DNA of 64,000 nucleotides from Paraburkholderia sp. C35 (GTDB taxonomy: Bacteria; Pseudomonadota; Gammaproteobacteria; Burkholderiales; Burkholderiaceae): the NCBI RefSeq assembly GCF_003121405.1, contig NZ_QBUY01000001.1:1-64000 (forward strand). The letters are read 5' to 3'. This document shows, piece by piece, positions 16,558-26,152 of the stretch. How positions within the stretch are numbered: the stretch's first letter is position 1; each line of letters begins with the position of its first letter. The notes under the pieces are model-generated. The model made no database searches, was not told where the DNA came from, and worked only from the letters and a program-made list of their open reading frames with translations. The position numbers were made by a program, and so were the translations under genes.

Positions 16558-18543
16558 CTACTCACTCGTCAGTGCCACGACAGGATCGAGCCGCGCCGCC
16601 TGACGCGCCGGCATGAAGCCGAACACGAGCCCGGTGAGCAACGCGCACGTGAAGGCGCCCAGAATGGCCCGGATCGAAAAGATCGCGGGAATCCCCGCAG
16701 CGATCAGCCCCGTGCCGATGATCAGTCCCGCCGCGACGCCAAGCGTGCCGCCCACGCAGGACACAACGGTCGCTTCTGTGACGAACTGTCTGAGGATGTC
16801 CCGCTGGCGCGCGCCCGTCGCGATGCGAATGCCGATTTCGCGCGTGCGCTCTCTCACTGTCATCAGCATGATGTTCATCACGCCAATCCCGCCGACGACC
16901 AGCGATATCGCTGCAATCAATCCCAGCATCAGCGTGAGCGTGCTCTGCGTTTCCGTCTGCGCTTTTACCGATGCAGCCTGGTTGTAGACTTCGAAGTCGT
17001 GCAGACGATGCGCGCGTTCCAGCGTCTGGTTGATCTTCTGCGCCGTTTCGTCGGCGAGGTCGAGCCGATCGATGAGCACGGAAATCCACGAGAGATTAGT
17101 CGTTCCGACCAGTCGATAGCTGCCCGTCGACCAGGGCACCATGATCATGTTGTCGTTATCGGCGTCGCCGGATGTCGCGCCCTTTTCTTCGAGTTCACCG
17201 ATGACCTGAAACGGAACATTGTTGACCAGTATGTAGTGGCCGACGGGATCAGTCGCGCCAAACAGTTTCTCGCGAACGCGCTTGCCGAGCAGCACGACCG
17301 TCGCGAGACGACGTTCATCGTCCGCGCTGAAGAAGACACCACGCACGGGCTTCCAGTTCAGCACGCGCGGCGCTTCTTCGGTGACCGCCCACAGCGGCGA
17401 CTGCGCATCGATATTTCCGTATCGCACCGTCACCGTGCTGTTCAGGAACGGCATCGCGGCCGTGACGTTGGGAACATCGCGCACGATCGATACATCGTCG
17501 AGAGACAGCGTTCCGCCTGGACCGCGCGGATTGTCGCCGCCGGGAATCACGTAAAGCCGGTTCGAGCCGAACGTGGCCATCTTTTCGAGCACCTGTTTCT
17601 GCGTGCCCGCGCCGATCGCCATCATGACGATCACCGACGCGACGCCGATGACGATGCCTAGCAGCGTCAGCAGCGTGCGGAAGGAATTGATCCACATCAC
17701 GCGCCAGGCCGCGCGTAACGCGTCGCGCAGGTCCGCGCCGAAGCTGGCCGAGCGCGCGACACCGGCAGTCATCGAAGCGACGAGCGCGCCTGCATCGAGC
17801 GATGCACGCCGCGATGCGCGCGCAGGCGCGCCGGAGTCCGCGATGATCTGCCCGTCACGGATCTCGATGATCCGCCTGGCACGGGCGGCGACGTCGCGAT
17901 CGTGGGTAATGAGGATGATGGTGTGACCGTCCCCGGCCAGATCTTCGAGCAGACGCATGACCTCTGCGCCCGTCTTCGAATCGAGCGCGCCAGTCGGTTC
18001 GTCGGCGAGCACGATATGGCCGCCGTTCATCAGTGCACGGCAGATCGACACACGTTGCTGTTGCCCACCGGACAGCTGGTTCGGCCGATGATCGAGCCGG
18101 TTATCGAGCCCGAGCCGGATGAGCAGATCGTCGGCCCGCCGCCGTCGCTCCGCTTCGCTGGCGCCCGAGTAGATCGCAGGCATTTCGACGTTCTCGCGCG
18201 CTGATTCGGTGGCAATCAGGTGATAGTCCTGAAACACGAAACCGAAGGCCTCGCGACGCAGCCACGCCAGTTCGTCCGCGCTGAAACCGGCGATATCACG
18301 CCCCGCGAACAGGTATTGACCTGCGCTGGGCCGGTCGAGACAGCCGAGAATATGCATCAGCGTCGACTTGCCCGAACCCGATGCGCCGACGATGGCCACG
18401 AACTCCCCTGCTTCGATCGACAGGCTGACGCCGTCGAGCACGCGCGTGACGGCAGACTGGGCGCCGTCCGCACTCGCCGTATTGGCTCCGTACGATTTGA
18501 CTATGTTGCGCAATTCAATAAGTGGTGGCGCATGACTCACCAT
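16558..18543 (-). CDS. macB: MacB-type ABC exporter (ATPase plus permease)
   Basis: A 661-residue fusion of an ABC ATPase and an FtsX-type permease. Walker A GASGSGKST is at residues 53-61; signature LSGGQQQR and Walker B VLADEPTGALDS follow. After about residue 270 come one membrane helix, a large periplasmic domain and three C-terminal helices (about 534-560, 585-610 and 620-645). MacB drives export from the periplasm through a MacA-TolC type channel. It overlaps macA by seven bases, so translation is coupled. Because the siderophore receptor and importer genes lie directly upstream, PvdT-like siderophore efflux is at least as likely as macrolide efflux. Confidence 0.88.
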   Translation of the reverse strand: MVSHAPPLIELRNIVKSYGANTASADGAQSAVTRVLDGVSLSIEAGEFVAIVGASGSGKSTLMHILGCLDRPSAGQYLFAGRDIAGFSADELAWLRREAFGFVFQDYHLIATESARENVEMPAIYSGASEAERRRRADDLLIRLGLDNRLDHRPNQLSGGQQQRVSICRALMNGGHIVLADEPTGALDSKTGAEVMRLLEDLAGDGHTIILITHDRDVAARARRIIEIRDGQIIADSGAPARASRRASLDAGALVASMTAGVARSASFGADLRDALRAAWRVMWINSFRTLLTLLGIVIGVASVIVMMAIGAGTQKQVLEKMATFGSNRLYVIPGGDNPRGPGGTLSLDDVSIVRDVPNVTAAMPFLNSTVTVRYGNIDAQSPLWAVTEEAPRVLNWKPVRGVFFSADDERRLATVVLLGKRVREKLFGATDPVGHYILVNNVPFQVIGELEEKGATSGDADNDNMIMVPWSTGSYRLVGTTNLSWISVLIDRLDLADETAQKINQTLERAHRLHDFEVYNQAASVKAQTETQSTLTLMLGLIAAISLVVGGIGVMNIMLMTVRERTREIGIRIATGARQRDILRQFVTEATVVSCVGGTLGVAAGLIIGTGLIAAGIPAIFSIRAILGAFTCALLTGLVFGFMPARQAARLDPVVALTSE

Positions 18544-19730
18544 GTGAGTCTCCCGTCGACGGCACGCGAGTAGGTGATGCCCGTCACGAGCCGGTCTCCC
18601 GGAACGAGCCCTGACAGCACTTCTCCGTTGAGACGGTCATGCACGCCGATACGCACATCGCGCGACACGACGTGGCCGTCCTGGAGCACCCGCGCCTTGT
18701 AGCGGTCGGGCTGGCCATCCACGGGTGTCATCGAGGCCAGTGGCGCCGTGACGACATTGCCCGCGCGCCCGGCGACAAAGAAAACCTGTGCACTCATTTG
18801 CGGCATCAGATCGCCATCGCGATTGGCGATATCGAAGAGCACGGTGTACAGCACGACCTTGCTTCCCGGCTGGCCGCTGCCCGTCGCGCCCTGCCGCTGG
18901 CCGTTGCTATCGGACGAAACGGGCTGGTTCGGCGGCGCCGGCAGAATTTGCCGCACGCTTGCGTCCCACCGGCGATCGGCGGATCCCAATGTGGTGAACC
19001 AGACGCGCATGCCCGGTTTGACGCGCAGGATGTCGGCTTCGGACACCTGGGTCCAGACCGTCATCGTCGAAAGATCCGCGATGCGCAGAACCGTCGGCGT
19101 CTGGTACGTCGAGTTGAGTGTCTGGCCTTCGCGAGCATCGAGCGTGACCACCGTGCCGCTCATCGGCGCATAGATGCGCGTGTAGCCGAGTTGCGCCTCG
19201 TCGCCTTTCAGATTCGACTGTGAACCGGCAATCTGCGCGCGCAGATTGTCGATGGTCGCGGCCGCGTCGAGCAGCGTCGCGTGCGCACTCTGGAGGTCTT
19301 CGTCGCGTGTGGATCCGTCCGCGGCCATCTTGCGCTGCCGCTCGTATTGCTGTTGCGCGAATGATCGTCTCGCATATGCACCGACGAGTTGCGCGCGCAA
19401 ACTCGCAAGCGCCGACTGGTCCGCGTCGACCTTCGCCTGCTGCACACTCGGATCGATCTCGACCAGCAGCGCGCCCCGCCTGACGACATCACCCGGCTTG
19501 ACATGGATACGGCGGATTTCCCCCGAAGCCTGCGATCCGACATCGACATAGCTTTGCGGCTGCAAGGTCCCGAGCGCCGTCACACTCGACTCGATATCGC
19601 CACGCCCGATCGTGACAGTGGCAACGTGTTCGGACGTTCGAAAGAAGATCGCCCAGACCAGCCAGCAAAACAGGAACAGGATGACAACAACGGCCAGGTG
19701 CCGCCGATATTTTCCAAGATTATTTTTCAT
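18537..19730 (-). CDS. macA: MacA-type periplasmic adaptor (membrane fusion protein)
   Basis: A 397-residue HlyD-family adaptor: an N-terminal membrane anchor (about residues 13-30), a biotinyl-lipoyl half (SQASGEIRRIHVKPGD), a long alpha-hairpin (about 95-175) and beta-barrel parts. It bridges MacB to the outer-membrane channel. ATG at 19730 is preferred to the GTG one codon earlier. It is the first gene of the macA-macB-OprM set and is separated from the TonB receptor gene by a 180-base gap that contains a long hairpin. Confidence 0.88.
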   Translation of the reverse strand: MKNNLGKYRRHLAVVVILFLFCWLVWAIFFRTSEHVATVTIGRGDIESSVTALGTLQPQSYVDVGSQASGEIRRIHVKPGDVVRRGALLVEIDPSVQQAKVDADQSALASLRAQLVGAYARRSFAQQQYERQRKMAADGSTRDEDLQSAHATLLDAAATIDNLRAQIAGSQSNLKGDEAQLGYTRIYAPMSGTVVTLDAREGQTLNSTYQTPTVLRIADLSTMTVWTQVSEADILRVKPGMRVWFTTLGSADRRWDASVRQILPAPPNQPVSSDSNGQRQGATGSGQPGSKVVLYTVLFDIANRDGDLMPQMSAQVFFVAGRAGNVVTAPLASMTPVDGQPDRYKARVLQDGHVVSRDVRIGVHDRLNGEVLSGLVPGDRLVTGITYSRAVDGRLTW

Positions 19731-19822
19731 CACGGTGCTGGAAGACTGCCGGTTTGCGCTGCGCAGTATAAAGGCAGTCCGCGATGAACGTGAGGCATGT
19801 CATCTGTCTCGAAGCAACCCGG

Positions 19823-19881
19823 CAACGCAGCGACGCGGCGATTCGCCGGCATTCAGCCGGAGAATCGCCGCGTCATCGTTG
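19823..19881 (-). terminator. Long hairpin between TonB receptor and macA
   Basis: GACGCGGCGATTC (19832-19844) pairs perfectly with GAATCGCCGCGTC (19862-19874), with CCGGC / GCCGG inside and CAACG / CGTTG outside. It lies just downstream of the receptor stop at 19913. There is no T-run, but stability is high; it may end or attenuate the receptor transcript before macA. Confidence 0.6.
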
Positions 19882-19912
19882 CTGGACACGCCCGTCTTCA
19901 ATTGCAAGAAGC

Positions 19913-22087
19913 TCAGAAGTCCGTGCGCACGGTCAGCATCACGTTGCGTCGAACCCCGAACTCGCTATAGAAGTTGCCAGGCGGACGGATGTAGTAGTCG
20001 CGATCGAAAATGTTGTTCAGATTCAGCGACGCCTGCACGTGCTTGTTGAACTGGTAACCGATCTGCGCGTTGAAAATCGCATACGCGCCCTGCTCGACGC
20101 CGCGCGAGATACGCGTCTGTGCAAGCATGCCGCCGCCGATAGAGAGACCTCGCATCATGCCCTGCGAGAACAGATAGTTGGTCCAGAGCTTGAACAGATG
20201 CTTCGGGTCCGTCCCATCCGTCAGGTTCGGCGTGTCGTTATCGTAGTGAACGTTCAGATACGTATAACCCGCATACAGATTCCAGTTCGGCAGCGGCTGA
20301 CCCGTCACCTCGAACTCGAAGCCCTGATCGGTCGCCTTGCCGCCGGCAATCGATCCCGTCGGGTTATTCGGATCGGTGATCGCGCGATTGTTGTCGTTGA
20401 TGCGGAACAGCGCCGCCGTCGTCGCCAGCCGGTTGTTGAAGAAGCTGTTTTTCAGGCCGATTTCGTACTGCTCGCCTGTGCGCGCGGGCAGCAATCCGCC
20501 CGTATACGTTGTCGCCGTCTGCGCGGTCAGGAACCTCGAGTAACTCGCATAAGCCGTCATCGACGGCGTGATGTCATACACGAGACCGACGTTCGGCAGG
20601 AAGCGGTGATTGACCTGCACTTGCGTGGTCCAGTCTTCGACGCTCGGAATGGTCGGCTGCGACTGCTCCTGCAGGAACGCTTCGCGCGCGCCGAGCACGA
20701 GCGTCAGCGGCGTCAGAAGATGGATGCGGGCCTGCGCGTAAATCCCGTACTGCTCGATACGATTGTTCGAACCGAACGTGAACGGCACGTCGGTTTTCTG
20801 CACGGCGTTCGGATCGAACAGGCTGAAAGTCTGACCGTCAAAAGGACCGTTCAGTGCGACAAAACCGGAATCCGCCGTGCTGTTTTCCAGCGTGTAATTG
20901 GCGCCGATCGTCAGCGTATGGGTCTGGCCGAACGCCCTGATCGGCCCCGTCACGTTGGTGTCCGCGCCCCACCAGTCGTACGTGTTGCGCTGGCGCTGTT
21001 CGCCATAGTAAGTGAGGCCGTCCGCCGTCGCGCCCGGACCGGCGTACGCGTAGTCCGCTTTCACGAGTTCGTGCCGGTAGAACAGCGTGGTCTGCGACTT
21101 CCAGCCGTTTTCGAAACGATGCACGAGGTTGCCGTTGACTTCATACAGCGACGTATATGCATAGTTCCAGCTCGGGCTGAAGTTCTGCGAATACGGGCTC
21201 TGCACACGGCCGACGGGATTGCCATCGGCATCGGTGACGCCGCTTGCGCCATAGTCGAGCCCGTTGATCGGATTGATCTGATATCCAGCCGAAACCGACA
21301 GCGTGGTGCGCGGGCTGAAGTCGTAATCGATCGCACCGTACGCCATGACTTCTTTTTCGCGCGTGCGGTCGATCGTCTTCAGCGCGTCGCTGCCGACCAG
21401 CACGGCACGCCCTCGCAGCGAACCATCCTTGTTCAGCGGGCCGGTGACGTCGACCACTTGCCGGGCGCTGCCGAACGAACCAATCTGCGTTTCGGTCGTG
21501 ACATGGAAAGTGTCTTGCGGGCGCTTGCGCACGAGGTTGACGGTGCCGCCGGGATCGGTGACGCCGTCCATCACGCCCGACGGTCCGCGAATGACTTCGA
21601 TACGGTCGTACATCGCGAGATCGAACTGCTGCAGGTATTGCAGACCGCCAATAATCGGCACGCCGTCGAATTCGATGCTCAGGTAGTTGCCGCGCGATTT
21701 GTAATAGGCCGTGCCGTCGCCGTAATCGATCGACTGGACGCCCGTCACGTATTTCAGCGCGTCCTGGATGGACGTCAGGTTCTGGTCATCCATCCGTTGA
21801 CGCGTGAGCACCGACACCGAAGCGGGAATTTCCTTGATCGCCTGCTCCGTCTTGCCTGCGATGGTCGCCGTGCGGCCCGCGTACGAGCCGCTGCCTTCCG
21901 TGGTCGCATCCGCTGCCGCGTTGACCTCGACGGCGGGCAACGTGCCGTTGGTCGTCGCCGACGTGGATTGCGCGTGCGCCTGCAGTGTCCATACGGCGAG
22001 CAGCGACAGTGCTAGACAGGTCATTTGCGGCCCGCGCGCAGGCCGCCGCGTAACGCAGGGTGGTGCGTGGTCTATGGTTGTTTTCAT
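19913..22087 (-). CDS. TonB-dependent siderophore receptor
   Basis: A 724-residue outer-membrane receptor of the FhuA/FoxA/FpvA class. A signal peptide ends near AHAQ (about residue 40). The plug domain contains PASVSVLTRQRMDD and the conserved VIRGPSGVMDG segment; the beta-barrel ends with the terminal phenylalanine (VRTDF) needed for outer-membrane insertion. It imports an iron-siderophore complex with TonB energy. The ATG at 22087 starts the signal peptide; frames further upstream add non-signal residues. It follows the FhuB-like gene on the same strand, which points to cotranscription with the importer. Confidence 0.9.
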   Translation of the reverse strand: MKTTIDHAPPCVTRRPARGPQMTCLALSLLAVWTLQAHAQSTSATTNGTLPAVEVNAAADATTEGSGSYAGRTATIAGKTEQAIKEIPASVSVLTRQRMDDQNLTSIQDALKYVTGVQSIDYGDGTAYYKSRGNYLSIEFDGVPIIGGLQYLQQFDLAMYDRIEVIRGPSGVMDGVTDPGGTVNLVRKRPQDTFHVTTETQIGSFGSARQVVDVTGPLNKDGSLRGRAVLVGSDALKTIDRTREKEVMAYGAIDYDFSPRTTLSVSAGYQINPINGLDYGASGVTDADGNPVGRVQSPYSQNFSPSWNYAYTSLYEVNGNLVHRFENGWKSQTTLFYRHELVKADYAYAGPGATADGLTYYGEQRQRNTYDWWGADTNVTGPIRAFGQTHTLTIGANYTLENSTADSGFVALNGPFDGQTFSLFDPNAVQKTDVPFTFGSNNRIEQYGIYAQARIHLLTPLTLVLGAREAFLQEQSQPTIPSVEDWTTQVQVNHRFLPNVGLVYDITPSMTAYASYSRFLTAQTATTYTGGLLPARTGEQYEIGLKNSFFNNRLATTAALFRINDNNRAITDPNNPTGSIAGGKATDQGFEFEVTGQPLPNWNLYAGYTYLNVHYDNDTPNLTDGTDPKHLFKLWTNYLFSQGMMRGLSIGGGMLAQTRISRGVEQGAYAIFNAQIGYQFNKHVQASLNLNNIFDRDYYIRPPGNFYSEFGVRRNVMLTVRTDF

Positions 22088-22243
22088 ATGGCAATGAACC
22101 CAGTGCGTTAAAAAAATGGACGAGCAATGCCCTTCCGATCGAAAGCGGAGTTCTTCAAACACGACGAAGGGACGATTTATTGTTATGCAGTCCGGCCTGG
22201 CGAATGACCGGATATCGATGCGTTCGGATTGCGATGCGCTACT

Positions 22244-24274
22244 TCACCTATGCTCTCCAACGGCTGGACGTCGCAACGCCAGCACGATCACGAATGGCCC
22301 GCCCAGCAGCGTGGCGACCAGCCCCGCGGCCATTTCCTGCGGAAACACGACCTGCCGTCCAATCCACTCGGCCAGCACCATCAGCGACGCACCCACCATC
22401 GCCGACAGATACAGCTGTGCGAGTGGCCGTCTGCCGCCCGACATGCGCGCGATATGCGGCGCGATCAAGCCGACGAACGACAGCGGACCAACCAGCAACG
22501 TCGCAGTTGCGACCAGCATCGAGGCAAAGAGCAACACGATGAAACGTGCTCGCGCAACGGAAACGCCAAGGCTCGCTGCCACTTCGCCGCCCAGCCCCAG
22601 CGCGAGCACCCAGCGCGCGGTCAGCGGCGCAACGCACAGCGCAACAATGGCGACGCCGATGGAAGTCCACGCCGCCGCAGGCGCCACGTAGTACGTCGAA
22701 CCCACCATGAAGTTCATCATCAGCCCGGCGCGCGGATCGCCGCTTGCCATCAACGCGCATACCACGGCCTGAAACAGCGAACTGATCGCAACGCCAATGA
22801 GCAACAGCCGCTCGGGCGCAAACGACGCGCGTTGCGCGAGCCCCATCAGCACGACCAGCGTGATCAACGCGCCTGCGGCACACCCTGCGAATAACGCCCC
22901 TGGTCCCGGGTCCGCGACGCCAAAAAGCGTGACGACGATGCCGAGCGCGCCACCCGATCCCACGCCGAGCAGATCGGGGCTCGCCATCGGATTAGCGGTC
23001 GTGCGCTGCATCAGCGTGCCGGCTACGGCCAGCAGCACGCCCGCAGCAAGCGCCGACGCGAGATGCGGCAAGCGCCAGAACAACAACGTGTCGAGTTGCG
23101 CGAACGTGGCGATCCGAAAGCCCTCGCCGTCGCGTGAAACGGCCAGCGACAGCAGGCAGATCACAGCCGTCGACGCGAGCCACCACGGCGCACGCGTCCA
23201 GACATGGATCGGTGTAACGGCGACTGGTGCGGCGTGATCGAGCGTCGGACGCGAACGAAGGCGCGGCAGCAGCGCGATCAGCAACGGCACGCCAAGCAGC
23301 GACGTGACCGTGCCCGTCGGTATCAGATAGGCGGAGAACACGTCGGCGGTCGAGACGAAGCGCACCAGTTCATCGGTTGCCCACAGCAGCGCTGCGCCGA
23401 GCAGCGGCGCCCATAGCAGGCGGTCGCGCAGACGGCGGGCCCCGGCGAGCTTGACGAGCGGCGGCGCGGCAAGACCAACGAAGCCGAGCACGCCCACCGC
23501 CGACACCACGCATGCCGTCAGCGCGACGGCGATCAGCAGCACCAGGAAGCGCGTAAAGCCAACGGAAATGCCGAGGTTGCGCGCGGTCGCGTCGCCCGCA
23601 TCGAACACGCCGAGCGGGCGGCGAATCAGCCACGTTGCCAACGCACACGCGGCGCAGCCGGCGAGCAGATGCCGGCTGGCGTGCCAGCCGGTTTGATCGA
23701 GCGAGCCGCCGCCCCAGATCATCAGCCCTTGCAGCAGGTCGAAGTGAGACATCGACAGCGCGAGACTGATTGCGCCGCAGTACAGACACACGATCATCCC
23801 CGACAGAATCACGCCAAGCGACGACATGCGTTGCGACCATGCGAGCGCGAACACGATCAGCATCGCGGTTGCGCCACCAGCCAATGCAATCAGTTCGCGT
23901 CCCGACGACAACCAGCCTGGCAGCCACAATTCGGCGCACATCAAGGCCAGATACGCGCCGGGAAATACGCCGAGCGTCATCGGCTCCGCGAGCGGATTGC
24001 GCAGTACCTGCTGCGTGAGCGTGCCGGCAAGACCGAGCGCGCTTCCGCATAACAGCGTCATCGCGATACGCGGCAGCAGGCTGTCGCGCAGCAGGATCGC
24101 GTGGACGTCGAGCGGGTTCGCGGCGGTCAATGCGGACCACAGCGATGCGCCATCCAGCACATCGTGAATGTGATAGGCGGCGAGCGCGATAGCGAGCGCA
24201 AACAGTCCCCCGACCAGCGGCACACGATGATCGCCCGCCATGGCTTGCGACGGCGACGGCGACGGGTTGGACAT
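22244..24274 (-). CDS. fhuB: FhuB-type double-length iron-siderophore permease
   Basis: A 676-residue inner-membrane permease made of two tandem FecCD domains (about residues 20-330 and 350-670), about 20 helices in all; the duplication is the mark of FhuB. Each half keeps the conserved GxxLxxxGxxxQ-type entry segment (LGLAGTLTQQVLRNPLAEP and LAVAGTLMQRTTANPMASP) and a C-terminal GLxAPH/P loop that contacts the ATPase. ATG at 24274 lies four bases after the stop of the FhuD-like gene; a TTG at 24307 overlapping it is possible. Confidence 0.88.
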   Translation of the reverse strand: MSNPSPSPSQAMAGDHRVPLVGGLFALAIALAAYHIHDVLDGASLWSALTAANPLDVHAILLRDSLLPRIAMTLLCGSALGLAGTLTQQVLRNPLAEPMTLGVFPGAYLALMCAELWLPGWLSSGRELIALAGGATAMLIVFALAWSQRMSSLGVILSGMIVCLYCGAISLALSMSHFDLLQGLMIWGGGSLDQTGWHASRHLLAGCAACALATWLIRRPLGVFDAGDATARNLGISVGFTRFLVLLIAVALTACVVSAVGVLGFVGLAAPPLVKLAGARRLRDRLLWAPLLGAALLWATDELVRFVSTADVFSAYLIPTGTVTSLLGVPLLIALLPRLRSRPTLDHAAPVAVTPIHVWTRAPWWLASTAVICLLSLAVSRDGEGFRIATFAQLDTLLFWRLPHLASALAAGVLLAVAGTLMQRTTANPMASPDLLGVGSGGALGIVVTLFGVADPGPGALFAGCAAGALITLVVLMGLAQRASFAPERLLLIGVAISSLFQAVVCALMASGDPRAGLMMNFMVGSTYYVAPAAAWTSIGVAIVALCVAPLTARWVLALGLGGEVAASLGVSVARARFIVLLFASMLVATATLLVGPLSFVGLIAPHIARMSGGRRPLAQLYLSAMVGASLMVLAEWIGRQVVFPQEMAAGLVATLLGGPFVIVLALRRPAVGEHR

Positions 24275-24278
24275 CGGA

Positions 24279-25277
24279 CTATCCACGTTGCGCGCTCCCG
24301 TCGGCAATCTGCGCGAGCGCGGTGGTGACCGCCCGTGCGAAACGCTGCATCGATATCAGGCCGCCATACGGCGCAATCACGGGCAGTTCCATCAAGCGAG
24401 CGCTGCGCACCGCCGGCAACGCCTGCCACAACGGATTGCGCAGCAACCCGGCGCGCACAGCCGGCTGCACCGGGCCGACCAGCAGCACGCTGGCCAGCCC
24501 GGCGTCCATAAGCCGCTGCACAGGCACGAGTGCGGAGCCCGCCATATTCATCGTCCACGCCGTGCGGCCGGCCGGCTTCGACGGGTGCACGGCATTGGCG
24601 ACGTTCATCTCGCGCAGCAGATCGTCGAACAGGCTGCCCGCGCCGTAGACGCGCACAAAGCGATCGTCGACCGCATCCGCAACGATCACGGGCGATGCGC
24701 GCCATGCAGGTTGCGCATCGAGTCGCGCCTTTTCTCCGGCAACGTAGCGCGTCGTTGCGTCGAGCAGGGTCGTAGCGTGCGACTCGCGCGCCAGCGCCCG
24801 ACCCAGCTCGACGGTCTCGCGACGCAAGCTCTGATACGGTTGCGGATCGCTCATATAAGCGCCGAGCGTGAGCGTCGGCGCGATGTGTTCGAGGGCGCCG
24901 CGAATGCTCGCATGGCCAGGCGTAATGATCATCAGGTCCGGCGCCAGCCTTTGCAGCACTTCGAAATTAGGTTGATACAGCAGGCCGAGATCAGCCACGC
25001 CAGCGGGCAGCGGCGGCTCGACAATGGTCTGCGTGTACCAGGGCGGCAGCGACATGCCGACGGGCGCGACACCGAGCGCAAGCAGCGTCTCGGTCAACTC
25101 CCAGCTCATCGTCACGATGCGGCGCGGCGGTGTCGCATGCGGTGCGGGCGCAACAGCCGCAGCGGTCCCAGCGGTCGCAGCGCTCGCATGCAGCCTGCCC
25201 GAGGCCGCGATGAACGCGCCAGCGGACATCGCGCGCACTACGCGACGACGTACGTGCGATCCGAGCTTCGACGTCAT
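24279..25277 (-). CDS. fhuD: FhuD-type iron-siderophore binding protein, Tat-type signal
   Basis: A 332-residue periplasmic binding protein of the FhuD/ferric-siderophore class. The N-terminus has RRRVVRAMS followed by a hydrophobic run, a probable Tat signal as in FhuD. The mature part starts RRIVTMSWELTETLLALG, the typical first strand of the family, and has the long connecting helix. It would deliver ferric siderophore to the FhuB-like permease. The start ATG overlaps the stop of the ATPase gene as ATGA. Confidence 0.87.
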   Translation of the reverse strand: MTSKLGSHVRRRVVRAMSAGAFIAASGRLHASAATAGTAAAVAPAPHATPPRRIVTMSWELTETLLALGVAPVGMSLPPWYTQTIVEPPLPAGVADLGLLYQPNFEVLQRLAPDLMIITPGHASIRGALEHIAPTLTLGAYMSDPQPYQSLRRETVELGRALARESHATTLLDATTRYVAGEKARLDAQPAWRASPVIVADAVDDRFVRVYGAGSLFDDLLREMNVANAVHPSKPAGRTAWTMNMAGSALVPVQRLMDAGLASVLLVGPVQPAVRAGLLRNPLWQALPAVRSARLMELPVIAPYGGLISMQRFARAVTTALAQIADGSAQRG

Positions 25278-26152
25278 CGCGGCACTCCCACGACCCGGCC
25301 AGCAACGGGATCGGTCAGCACGTGCATCGGCACGCCGTAGATGGCTTCGAGGCAGTTGGCGCGCATCAGTCGATCAGGCGTGGCGCGCATCAACATCCGG
25401 CCTTCGCGCAATGCGATCACCTCATCGCAGAAGCGCGCCGCCATGTTCACGTCGTGCAGCACGACAACGGCAGTCATCCGGCGCTGCGCGCACAGCGTGC
25501 GAACGAGGTCCAGCACGGCAAGCTGATGGCCAATATCGAGCGCCGACGTCGGTTCGTCGAGCAGCATGCAGCGGCAGTCCTGCGCGACCAGCATCGCGAT
25601 CCACGCACGTTGACGCTCGCCGCCCGACAGACTGTCGACGGCGCGATCCGCGTACTGCACGACGTCGGTCAGTTCCATCGCTGCGTTGACACGCATCGCG
25701 TCATCCTGCGTAAAGCGTCCGAGCGCGCCATGCCACGGATAGCGTCCAAGCGCGACGAGTTCGCGCACCAGCATGCCGTCAGCCGATGGCGGTTGCTGCG
25801 GCAGATACGCGACTTCGCGCGCGAAATCGCGGCTGGGCCAGCCGTCGAGCGCTCGTCCGGCGAACCCGATCGAGCCGCCTGTGGGCTGTAGCTGTCGCGC
25901 GAGCAGCTTGAGTAGCGTCGATTTGCCTGAGCCGTTGTGGCCGATCAGACCATAGACACGCTCGGCCTCCAGCGTCAGGTCGAGTGGATGCAGCAGCGTG
26001 CGCGCACCGAGCGCAAACGTGCAGCACTCCAGACGATAGAGCGGCGCGGCGCTGTCGTGCAGCGTACGGTCGGCCACGATCGTCGATCCGGCTGACGACT
26101 GCCCTTGTGTGTGAGACGAGGCCCGCGTGGCCGCGTTGTCGAACATATTCAT
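25274..26152 (-). CDS. fhuC: FhuC-type iron-siderophore ABC ATPase
   Basis: A 292-residue ABC ATPase: Walker A GHNGSGKST, signature LSGGERQRAW, Walker B CMLLDEPTSALD and the switch His in VVLHDVNMA. This is the FepC/FhuC pattern. An unusual tail of about 40 residues precedes the ATPase domain. The start ATG at 26152 overlaps the stop of the exporter gene by ATGA; the longer open frame upstream runs inside that gene and is not supported. It energises the FhuB-like permease. Confidence 0.88.
   Translation of the reverse strand: MNMFDNAATRASSHTQGQSSAGSTIVADRTLHDSAAPLYRLECCTFALGARTLLHPLDLTLEAERVYGLIGHNGSGKSTLLKLLARQLQPTGGSIGFAGRALDGWPSRDFAREVAYLPQQPPSADGMLVRELVALGRYPWHGALGRFTQDDAMRVNAAMELTDVVQYADRAVDSLSGGERQRAWIAMLVAQDCRCMLLDEPTSALDIGHQLAVLDLVRTLCAQRRMTAVVVLHDVNMAARFCDEVIALREGRMLMRATPDRLMRANCLEAIYGVPMHVLTDPVAGRVVGVPR

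Noticed and set aside
16501..17661. Plus-strand open frame of 386 codons
   Set aside because: Antisense to macB; Arg/His/Asp-rich composition typical of shadow frames.
19784..22015. Long open frame of 743 codons on the plus strand
   Set aside because: It is antisense to the TonB receptor, is extremely Arg/His-rich with no fold, and arises from GC-rich codon bias of the real gene.
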